Shown: piece by piece, positions 9,289-15,430 of the stretch
Layout: every line of letters starts with the position of its first letter
Position numbering within the stretch: position 1 is the first letter of the stretch
Source: Acidobacteriota bacterium
GTDB taxonomy: Bacteria > Acidobacteriota > Terriglobia > Terriglobales > Acidobacteriaceae
Length of the DNA: 64,000 nucleotides
Assembly: GCA_028872955.1 (NCBI GenBank)
Contig: JAGWNX010000001.1
Span: forward strand, 43,281-107,280
Direction of reading: 5' to 3'
Translations under genes and position numbers: made by a program
Notes under the pieces: generated by a model
Seen by the model: the letters and a program-made list of their open reading frames with translations, nothing else
Told to the model about the DNA's origin: nothing
Database searches by the model: none

Positions 9289-9351
9289 CTCACGCACCCG
9301 CACCCCGTCTCCTCCACCAACGTGGCAGGCGGCGGGGTGTGGATGCGTGAG
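9289..9351 (+). other. long GC-rich hairpin between the M16 pair and glmU
   Basis: Bases 9289-9307 pair with 9333-9351 (19 positions, one G-U and one mismatch) around a 25-nt loop. There is no T-run after the stem, so it is not a standard intrinsic terminator. The right arm contains an alternative in-frame ATG for glmU (9343) and ends 12 nt before the preferred start at 9364. It may protect the 3' end of the M16 message or limit glmU translation. Confidence 0.45.
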
Positions 9352-9363
9352 AAGATAAGCACC

Positions 9364-10791
9364 ATGGAGCACTCCGGATACGCCATCGCCATTATGGCTG
9401 CGGGCAAGGGCACGCGGCTGAAGAGCAAGAGACCCAAGGTACTGCACGAGATTGGCGGGCAGGCGCTGCTGCGCCACGTCATCGCCGCCGCAAAGCACGT
9501 CGTCGAGCCCGGCCACATCTACTGCATCGTGGGCCACGAGGCCGACCGCGTGAAGGCCGCCGTTGCCCCCACCGGCGTGAAGTTTGTGATGCAGGAGGAG
9601 CAGCGCGGCACCGGCCACGCCCTGCAGATGGTGAAGGCTTACTTTGCCGTCTCCGGCGATCCCCTGCCGAAGAATCTGCTGGTGCTCTCCGGCGACGTGC
9701 CGCTCATCCGGCCGGAGACCATCAAAGAGATCTGCTCGGTCCACCAGGCCGAGCAGGCCGCCATGACCATCCTGACCGCGGTGCCCGCCAACCCGACCGG
9801 CTACGGCCGCGTGATGCGCAAGGCCGCAGGCTCTGCCGAGGTGACGGCGATTGTGGAGCAGAAGTCGCTGGCCCCGCACCAGCTCGACACGCCGGAGATC
9901 AACAGCGGCATCTACTGCTTTGACACGCAGGAGCTCTTCGCGCGGCTCGACCAGCTCTCCACCAACAACGCGCACGGGGAGTACTACCTGACCGACGTGG
10001 CCGCCATGATGGTGGCCGACGGGCTGCGCGTGGTGGCCGTGCAGGCCCAGAGCGTGGACGAGGTGCTGGGCGCCAACACCATCGCCGAGATGATGCACCT
10101 GGACGCGGCCATGCGGCTGGCCACCGCGCGCCGCCTGATGGCGCAGGGCGTCACCATCTTCCGGCCGGAGACCTGTGTCATCGACGCGCAGGTCGAGGTC
10201 GGCTCGGACACCGTGATTGAGCCCTATGTCCAGCTGCTGGGCGCCACGAAGATCGGTTCGGAGTCGCGCGTTCGCTCGTACGCCGTCATTCAGGACTCCG
10301 TACTCGGCGACGGCGTCACCGTGCGCAACGGCTGCATACTAGACCGTGCCGAAGTGGCCAGTGGCGCAGTGCTGGGGCCATACGCGCATCTGCGTCCCGA
10401 GTCGCGCATCGGCGAGAACGCGCACATCGGCAACTTTGTGGAGACCAAGAAGGTGACGGTAGGCAAGGGCTCCAAGGCCAACCACCTGAACTATCTGGGC
10501 GATGCCGTCATCGGCGCGGGCGTCAACATCGGCGCGGGTGCCATCACCTGCAACTACGACGGCGTGCTGAAGCACCAGACCACCATCGGAGACCGCGTCT
10601 TTATCGGTTCCAACGCAACCCTTATTGCTCCGGTAGCAGTCGCCGACGGCGGCTATGTAGCCGCGGCCAGCTGCATTACCGACGATGTGCCGGCCGACGC
10701 GCTGGCCATCGGCCGTGGCCGCCAGGTGGTAAAGCCGGGCTGGGCCAGCCGCAAGCGCGCCGAACTGGAAGCCATCAAGAAGGGCTGCTAA
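9364..10791 (+). CDS. glmU: bifunctional GlmU: N-acetylglucosamine-1-phosphate uridyltransferase / glucosamine-1-phosphate acetyltransferase
   Basis: Makes UDP-GlcNAc for peptidoglycan in the cytoplasm: acetylates GlcN-1-P and then transfers UMP. About 475 residues. The N-terminal pyrophosphorylase domain has the nucleotide motif AAGKGTRLKSKRPKVL and the metal-site region GDVPLI. The C-terminal left-handed beta-helix has hexapeptide repeats and the acetyltransferase signature NYLGDAVIGAGVNIGAG followed by TCNYDG. The ATG at 9364 is chosen because the conserved beta-strand begins six residues later. In-frame GTG 9322 and ATG 9343 are possible but fall in the hairpin. It is preceded by 90 nt of intergenic DNA and probably has its own expression unit. 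Confidence 0.96.
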   Translation: MEHSGYAIAIMAAGKGTRLKSKRPKVLHEIGGQALLRHVIAAAKHVVEPGHIYCIVGHEADRVKAAVAPTGVKFVMQEEQRGTGHALQMVKAYFAVSGDPLPKNLLVLSGDVPLIRPETIKEICSVHQAEQAAMTILTAVPANPTGYGRVMRKAAGSAEVTAIVEQKSLAPHQLDTPEINSGIYCFDTQELFARLDQLSTNNAHGEYYLTDVAAMMVADGLRVVAVQAQSVDEVLGANTIAEMMHLDAAMRLATARRLMAQGVTIFRPETCVIDAQVEVGSDTVIEPYVQLLGATKIGSESRVRSYAVIQDSVLGDGVTVRNGCILDRAEVASGAVLGPYAHLRPESRIGENAHIGNFVETKKVTVGKGSKANHLNYLGDAVIGAGVNIGAGAITCNYDGVLKHQTTIGDRVFIGSNATLIAPVAVADGGYVAAASCITDDVPADALAIGRGRQVVKPGWASRKRAELEAIKKGC

Positions 10792-10883
10792 CCCGCCCCT
10801 GGGTCCTCTCCTTCCTCTGTTGTTTGGCAGGCTTTCGCCGATAAGGCATGAAGCAGCGCACCCTTGCGCCGCGGAGCCCTGTC

Positions 10884-12002
10884 ATGCCGAACGCGCGCAT
10901 CCTGGTCGTCGATGACGATAAGGCCGTACACGACATCCTGGCCGCACAACTGCAGCTCGACGGCTACCAGGTTGACGTGGCAAACGACGTGGAGTCTGCC
11001 CTGGAGGCACTCACGCAGGGCCAGGTCTTTGATCTGGTGCTCTGCGATATCATCATGCCTGGGACAGACGGGCTGAGCCTGCTGCGACGCATCTACGCCG
11101 AGCATGGCTGCACCCCCGTGGTCATGGTGACAGCCGTGCAGGACGTGAACGTCGCCGCAGAGGCCTTCCGCGCCGGTGCCATCGATCTGCTGCTCAAGCC
11201 ATTCACGCGCAGTCAGCTGCAACTGACCATTCTGCGCGGCCTGGAGCATCGTCGCCTGTCGCTGCAAAGCGTCGCCTACCGGCAGAACCTGGAAGAGATG
11301 GTTGCCAGCCGCACGCAGCGCCTGCGCGAAACCATGCAGGAGCTGGAGCGAAGCTACGACATTACCCTGGAGGCGATGGCCGTTGCGCTGGACATGCGCG
11401 ACGAGGAGACCGAGGGGCACTCCAAGCGCGTGACCGCCTACACCATCCAGCTGGGGCGCGAACTCGGACTGAACAGCACACAACTGCGCACCATCGCCCG
11501 CGGCGCCTTTCTGCACGACATCGGCAAGATCGCCATTCCCGACGCCATCCTGCTGAAGCCCGGCCGCTTGAACGAAGAAGAGATGGCCGTCATGCGTCAG
11601 CACTGCGAGCGTGGCTTCCAGATCGTATCCAAAATCGAGTTCCTACAGGAGGCACGCGATATCGTGCTCTCCCACCACGAGCGCTTCGATGGCAAGGGCT
11701 ATCCACGCGGCCTCAGCGGCCAGAGCATTCCTCTCGGCGCGCGCCTCTTTGCCATTGCCGACACAATGGATGCGATGACCTCCGACCGCCCCTATCGCAA
11801 AGGCACGAGCTTTGAAGCAGCACGCGATGAGATTCTGAAGTGCTCAGGCGGCCAGTTTGATCCCGCCCTGGTCGACCTCTTCCTCCAGATTCCGCTTTCG
11901 CTCTGGCAGGAGATCCGTAACGAGATCGCGACCCTGGCTCCGGACGAACTCTCCCTGAAGCTGTGCCGGCCAGAGGTTGCATCTCCGCTGCGAAGTTCCT
12001 AA
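10884..12002 (+). CDS. response regulator with HD-GYP domain (predicted cyclic-di-GMP phosphodiesterase)
   Basis: About 372 residues. An N-terminal receiver domain starts at once (ILVVDDD acidic pocket, phospho-acceptor Asp in LVLCDIIMPGTDG, conserved Thr in MVTA and Lys in LLKPF). A coiled-coil linker of about 50 residues follows (RQNLEEMVASRTQRLRETMQ). Then comes an HD-GYP domain with GHSKRVTAYT, HDIGK, HHERFDGKGYP and DTMDAMTSDRPYR. All metal-binding HD residues and the GYP triplet are kept, so c-di-GMP hydrolysis controlled by phosphorylation is likely. ATG 10884 is used because GGAG lies 7 nt before it. ATG 10848 upstream in frame has no good ribosome-binding site. The cognate kinase is not next to it. 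Confidence 0.9.
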   Translation: MPNARILVVDDDKAVHDILAAQLQLDGYQVDVANDVESALEALTQGQVFDLVLCDIIMPGTDGLSLLRRIYAEHGCTPVVMVTAVQDVNVAAEAFRAGAIDLLLKPFTRSQLQLTILRGLEHRRLSLQSVAYRQNLEEMVASRTQRLRETMQELERSYDITLEAMAVALDMRDEETEGHSKRVTAYTIQLGRELGLNSTQLRTIARGAFLHDIGKIAIPDAILLKPGRLNEEEMAVMRQHCERGFQIVSKIEFLQEARDIVLSHHERFDGKGYPRGLSGQSIPLGARLFAIADTMDAMTSDRPYRKGTSFEAARDEILKCSGGQFDPALVDLFLQIPLSLWQEIRNEIATLAPDELSLKLCRPEVASPLRSS

Positions 12003-12028
12003 GATCATCCGCAGACGAGGTCTTCCCG

Positions 12029-12307
12029 ATGACTCTGCCCGATGCGGAACTGACAGCAGCGCTGGCGACCCTGCCCCACTGGAGTCTGCGCGATGGCATG
12101 CTGGTGCGCGAGTGGAGGTTTGCCGACTTCACTCAGGCGATGCACTTCGTCCATCAGGTGGCGGCGCTCGCCGAGGCGGCCAATCACCATCCGGATATCG
12201 ACATCCGCTACGCCCGCGTCCGGCTGGCCCTGGTCTCCCACGACTCTGGCGGCATCACCCGGCGCGATATCGACCTTGCCGCCCAGTTGGACACGCTCGC
12301 GCTCTAG
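12029..12307 (+). CDS. phhB: 4a-hydroxytetrahydrobiopterin (pterin-4a-carbinolamine) dehydratase
   Basis: Regenerates pterin cofactor after aromatic-amino-acid hydroxylation by dehydrating the 4a-carbinolamine. In many bacteria it is kept without an obvious hydroxylase nearby. 92 residues, the standard family length. The family signature is complete: HHPDIDIRYARVRLALVSHD with the catalytic His pair and the downstream His and Asp, then GGITRRDIDLAAQLD. The start ATG 12029 is preceded by GAGG about 8 nt upstream. A longer frame from 11963 overlaps the HD-GYP gene and is unlikely. It begins 26 nt after the HD-GYP stop, so the two may be co-transcribed. Confidence 0.9.
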   Translation: MTLPDAELTAALATLPHWSLRDGMLVREWRFADFTQAMHFVHQVAALAEAANHHPDIDIRYARVRLALVSHDSGGITRRDIDLAAQLDTLAL

Positions 12308-12337
12308 AGTCCGGCCCGGCACGAGCAGTCGCAACAC

Positions 12338-12772
12338 TTACCTGCTGCCCCTCTCCCTCTGCCCCGCAGCAACCACCCCGCCGCACGTTACCAGGTAGAC
12401 CGCTGCCCGCACCGCAAGCATCCGCACCAGGCCGGCCGGGTGTGCGGAGGCAGCGTCGGCCTCCCCTGCCAGAAACGTTGCGACAGCAAGATCAATGACC
12501 AGGCCCAGCGCTGCCGCCTGTGCTAAAGCGGTCATCTTTGTGGAAAAGCTCTGCCGCCTACGCCACACATTGGGGCCGAAGGTCACCCGCAGCCCACCCA
12601 ATACAAAAATCCATACCACCACAAACAGCCCCATTTGCAAGCCAAGATCGCCTGCCAGCCCCGCATACAACGGCCCGCCCGGAGCTCTTTGCCAGCCCCA
12701 CCAACCAGCAATCGATGCCGCAAGATCTCCTAGAAGTACAGCTATACCAGCAAGATACCGCTCATCAAGCAT
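12338..12772 (-). CDS. small integral membrane protein, unknown function
   Basis: 144 residues, not recognised as a named family. Three hydrophobic segments can be seen: about residues 8-25 (IAVLLGDLAASIAGWWGW), 43-62 (GLQMGLFVVVWIFVLGGLRV) and 82-102 (TALAQAAALGLVIDLAVATF). A fourth weaker one lies near the C-terminus (LAVRAAVYLVTCGGVVAA). Basic residues between segments (NVWRRRQSF) suggest a cytoplasmic loop. It is transcribed towards phhB, and the two genes end 30 nt apart. Coding looks genuine from the length and hydrophobic pattern, but no function can be assigned. Confidence 0.6.
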   Translation of the reverse strand: MLDERYLAGIAVLLGDLAASIAGWWGWQRAPGGPLYAGLAGDLGLQMGLFVVVWIFVLGGLRVTFGPNVWRRRQSFSTKMTALAQAAALGLVIDLAVATFLAGEADAASAHPAGLVRMLAVRAAVYLVTCGGVVAAGQRERGSR

Positions 12773-12881
12773 CGCCTTCCCTCCCCGCCGCCGTCTGAGA
12801 CCACACCAGCGTTGCGCTGACCAGCATCTTCCAAAATATGGAATCCTGCAAATTTTCTTTACACATTACAGAATTTTTAAG

Positions 12882-12909
12882 TTGCAATCCGCTGGACCCG
12901 TGCTATCTT
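12882..12909 (+). promoter_or_regulatory. candidate promoter for the leader RNA and CYCXC gene
   Basis: TTGCAA (12882-12887) and TATCTT (12904-12909) with a 16-nt spacer, lying in the only AT-rich stretch of this intergenic region (about 12830-12915). The expected start of transcription, about 12915-12917, coincides with the first base of the structured RNA described next. Confidence 0.45.
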
Positions 12910-12914
12910 CATTT

Positions 12915-13030
12915 CAGTGGTTGAGCAATGGCTCCCACGCAGATTCTCAGCCGACGAAACACCTGGCTGACACAAGTTGCGTCACTGGCCTCCCGGCACA
13001 TGCAGATTCTGTATGTGCCGTCTTTTTTTT
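12915..13030 (+). ncRNA. candidate structured leader RNA / riboswitch-like attenuator or small RNA
   Basis: About 115 nt of transcript would hold three hairpins in a row. H1 has arms GTGG/CCAC and GAGC/GCTC (12917-12938). H2 is TCAGCC/GGCTGA (12947-12970). H3 is an intrinsic terminator (12994-13030). A competing long-range pairing CAGTG (12915-12919) with CACTG (12983-12987), plus GCAA (12925-12928) with TTGC (12977-12980), would break H1. The 9-mer GCAGATTCT occurs both at 12939 and inside the terminator at 13002. The terminator lies about 65 nt before the CYCXC start codon. No known riboswitch, SRP, 6S or tRNA consensus was recognised. Confidence 0.5.
12994..13030 (+). terminator. intrinsic terminator upstream of the CYCXC gene
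   Basis: A 12-bp stem (12994-13005 with 13009-13020, one G-U pair) closed by a 3-nt loop is followed directly by TCTTTTTTTT. This is the best rho-independent terminator in the window. It sits upstream of, not after, a coding gene on this strand, since phhB ended about 690 nt earlier. That points to a short RNA or a transcription-attenuation leader. Confidence 0.8.
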
Positions 13031-13094
13031 GCTCTGTACACGGCCATGGCAGAAGCACCTCCCTCCACTGCCGCCTCGTATTATGATGTTGGAC

Positions 13095-13532
13095 ATGAAG
13101 CGGCTCATCGGATGTGTGGTTCTCGGTCTCGTTACAGTGGCAGCGTCGGCACAGTGGTCCAATCCCTCAGACGACATCCCGGCCTACATGCGCAAGGCTC
13201 CGGTCAAGGATATGCATCCACTGCTGAGCGGCAACCAGCTGACCGGCGAGTACTTCAGCCACGACTACCAGGTGACGGCGTACAAGATGGCCGCCAAGGT
13301 ATCGTCCGTGCTGTACCAGCAGCCCTGCTACTGCCGTTGCGACCGTGCGCTGGGCCACCAGAGCCTGCACAGCTGCTTTGAGGGCACGCACGGCGCGGCC
13401 TGCTCCACCTGCATGCGCGAGGGAGTCTACGCCTACCAGCAGACCAAGCTCGGTCGCACGCCTGCCCAGATCCGCGCTGGCATTGAGCGCGGCGAGTGGC
13501 AGATGGTCGATCTCGAAGCTGCAACCATGTAA
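13095..13532 (+). CDS. exported CYCXC-family protein (PCYCGC-like domain)
   Basis: 145 residues. The N-terminus MKRLIGCVVLGLVTVAASA is a signal peptide with cleavage before QW. The family motif reads PCYCRCDRALGHQSLHSC and is followed by HGAACSTCMRE, giving five to six clustered cysteines plus histidines. This family is common in Acidobacteriota, and some members carry selenocysteine in the motif; here all positions are TGC or TGT cysteine codons. The clustered Cys suggest metal binding or a periplasmic redox role, but the function is not established. ATGs at 13083 and 13086 are also in frame; 13095 gives the best signal peptide. It lies just downstream of the terminator-bearing leader. Confidence 0.75.
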   Translation: MKRLIGCVVLGLVTVAASAQWSNPSDDIPAYMRKAPVKDMHPLLSGNQLTGEYFSHDYQVTAYKMAAKVSSVLYQQPCYCRCDRALGHQSLHSCFEGTHGAACSTCMREGVYAYQQTKLGRTPAQIRAGIERGEWQMVDLEAATM

Positions 13533-13567
13533 CAGCCACCCGTCTGCTGACCCACTGCAGACGCAGC

Positions 13568-14458
13568 TTAGTGCTCTCGATAGACAGGCACGGCGCGGCC
13601 CGCAGCCGACAGGTAGCGCGTAACCGGAGCATCGGGCAGTGCCTTCAAGCCACTCACCACGCTGGCTGCGTTCAGCTCTGCCCCGGCGCGCGTGGTATGG
13701 GTATGGGGGTCAGCAAACAGCGTCTCCACCATGGCCGGGCCCATGGCGTCGTAGCGCCGGGCGATGATCTCGTTCAGGTCGAGGAAGTCGGCATGCAGGG
13801 ACTCTGCCACCTGCCGGGCCCACCCGCCGTAGTCACCTGCGTTGCGCGCAATGCGGCCGTCTTTCCAGATCTTGCGCGGAATCGGTGAGCAGACCACCGG
13901 CACTGCTCCCTTGGCGCGCGTCTCCAGCACATACTGGCGCAGGTACCAGCCGTAGGTGTGCACAATCTCGTGACGCTTGAGGATCGGGTTGTCGATCTCC
14001 CGCGTCTCCTCGCCGATGCCGGGCAGCGAGCCGCGCGCCCGCGAGGTGTCGTCCAGCGGGCCGGAGTCGTTGTGCCCGAACTGAATCAGGACGATGTCGC
14101 CCGCCTTCATCCGCTGCAACGTATCGGCCCAGTGCCCTTCGGTGATGTAGGTGCGGCTGCTGCGCCCGCCGATGGCCCGATTGACGACGTTCACCCGGGC
14201 GGGATCAAAGAACGCCACCAGAGGCTCTCCCCAGCCCCACTGCCCGCCTGCGCCATCGCCCCGGCCGTTGCGCACGGTGGAGTCGCCCACCAGAAAGATG
14301 GTCGGCAGCTTCGGGTCCGCCGGCTCCGGCATGCCCAGCCGGGCATGCGCCTGCGGGTCGGTTGGCGACCCCTTCTCCACATAGGATGCCTGCGCGCCGG
14401 CCAGCTTGCCCAGCAGCACCATTAGAACCAGGAGGTACGTCCATCGCAACGTCTTCAT
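13568..14458 (-). CDS. exported rhamnogalacturonan acetylesterase (SGNH hydrolase)
   Basis: About 296 residues. Removes acetyl groups from the galacturonate residues of pectic rhamnogalacturonan I. Block I FLVGDSTV has the nucleophilic Ser, block III has QFGHNDSGP, and block V has the DPHTHTTRAGAELNA catalytic Asp-His region. A signal peptide (hydrophobic core YLLVLMVLLGKLAG) begins at ATG 14458, which has a GAGAGAG Shine-Dalgarno sequence immediately upstream. An earlier ATG at 14488 would spoil the signal peptide. It is divergent from the EamA gene with 70 nt between the starts. Its substrate fits the GH106 rhamnosidase and the uronate catabolic genes of this window. Confidence 0.85.
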   Translation of the reverse strand: MKTLRWTYLLVLMVLLGKLAGAQASYVEKGSPTDPQAHARLGMPEPADPKLPTIFLVGDSTVRNGRGDGAGGQWGWGEPLVAFFDPARVNVVNRAIGGRSSRTYITEGHWADTLQRMKAGDIVLIQFGHNDSGPLDDTSRARGSLPGIGEETREIDNPILKRHEIVHTYGWYLRQYVLETRAKGAVPVVCSPIPRKIWKDGRIARNAGDYGGWARQVAESLHADFLDLNEIIARRYDAMGPAMVETLFADPHTHTTRAGAELNAASVVSGLKALPDAPVTRYLSAAGRAVPVYREH

Positions 14459-14528
14459 CTCTCTCAGGTCTACCGGCAACGGCACCATTCGTCAACCGCA
14501 GCGCTTTGTTCCCGTATGCTCTAGAGCT

Positions 14529-14951
14529 ATGAGCTGGATCGTCTGGGCGCTACTCTCCGCCTTCTTCGCTGCCGCCACGGCCCTGCTGGCCAAGGTGGGG
14601 GTGCAAGGCATTGACTCCAACCTGGCCACGGCCGTGCGCACCAGCGTCATCTTCGTCTTTACGTGGGGCATCGCGCTGGCGCTGGAGAAGCACCACGGAC
14701 TGGCCGGGATAGGCCGCCGCAGCTGGGTCTTTCTGATTCTCTCCGGCGCATGCACTGGCCTCTCCTGGCTGTGCTACTTTCGCGCGCTGCAACTGGGCCC
14801 GGCGTCGAGCGTCGCGCCCATCGACAAGCTCAGCGTTGTGCTGGTGGTGGCTGGCGCATGGGTGTTCCTGGGCGAGCCGTTGAGCACAGGCAAGCTGGCT
14901 GGCGCCTCGCTCATCACCGCCGGGGCCATCGTGCTGGCGCTCGCCTCCTGA
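14529..14951 (+). CDS. EamA/DMT-superfamily small membrane transporter
   Basis: 140 residues with one EamA repeat: about four to five hydrophobic helices (WALLSAFFAAATALLAKVG, AVRTSVIFVFTWGIALAL, WVFLILSGACTGLSWLCYF, KLSVVLVVAGAWVFLGEPL, LAGASLITAGAIVLAL). Half-size members act as dimers. The conserved YFRALQLGPASSVAPIDKLS and GEPLS motifs are typical of the family. Substrate unknown. A TATGCT element ends 8 nt before the ATG, so the message may be nearly leaderless. Confidence 0.85.
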   Translation: MSWIVWALLSAFFAAATALLAKVGVQGIDSNLATAVRTSVIFVFTWGIALALEKHHGLAGIGRRSWVFLILSGACTGLSWLCYFRALQLGPASSVAPIDKLSVVLVVAGAWVFLGEPLSTGKLAGASLITAGAIVLALAS

Positions 14952-14975
14952 GCAGCAGCGCTGGCCGTCACCAGC

Positions 14976-14981
14976 TATAAT
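14976..14981 (+). promoter_or_regulatory. -10 element of the ssrA promoter
   Basis: A perfect TATAAT about 54 nt before the mature tmRNA 5' end. The -35 region is poor, so start would be near 14988 with a leader removed by RNase P processing. Confidence 0.5.
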
Positions 14982-15034
14982 CAAGGCAGTTCTTTGAGTG
15001 CCAATGCAAGGTTGGTGCCAGTTTCCACAAGAGT

Positions 15035-15388
15035 GGGGGCGTCACGGCTTCGACGGGATTGCGTGTGGCAGAGAGGCATGCCGGGGTGGGTACACCCGTA
15101 ATCGCGCCCAAAACCATAAGTGCCGAACCTCAATTCGCGCTTGCTGCTTAATTAACTAAGTAGCCGATTGCTTCCGCTTCGCCTACGGGCGGATACCAAT
15201 CGTCGCACAGTAGGCTGGTCTGCGTTGTTCCGCCTGGACGACAAGGACGAGACCGATCAGGCTGGTGGCCGGAACATCTTCGCCCGTTCCAAGTTCCGGC
15301 TACGAGACAAACGTGAACCGGGAAAAGCATGAATGCTCTCTGTTGTTCGTTTTTTCGGACGCGGGTTCGACTCCCGCCGCCTCCACCA
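15035..15388 (+). ncRNA. ssrA: transfer-messenger RNA (tmRNA)
   Basis: Rescues stalled ribosomes and adds a degradation tag. The 5' end GGGGGCGTCACGGCTTCGAC and the 3' end with the T-arm GGGTTCGACTCCC and encoded CCA are diagnostic. The 7-bp acceptor stem GGGGGCG/CGCCTCC closes the molecule (one G-U). The tag frame begins after GTAATC at GCG 15104 and ends at TAA 15149-15151, giving the 15-residue peptide APKTISAEPQFALAA with the usual LAA protease signal. Total length 354 nt. Alanine charging is expected from the acceptor stem. Confidence 0.97.
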
Positions 15389-15430
15389 ACTCCTTCCTTC
15401 CCGCCGGCCTATTGCGAACTCGCCGGGCCC

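Noticed and set aside
12911..12990. A tRNA-like stretch, since TTCAGTGGTTGAGCA resembles a tRNA D-arm.
   Set aside because: No matching acceptor stem, no anticodon arm at the right distance and no GTTCRA T-loop or CCA follow. Also considered as tRNA-Sec because of the CYCXC neighbour, but the length and anticodon do not fit.
12495..13094. Long N-terminal extension of the CYCXC frame back to 12495.
   Set aside because: The extension is Pro/Arg/Ser-rich without family features, overlaps the antisense membrane gene, and runs through the terminator. The signal peptide begins at 13095.
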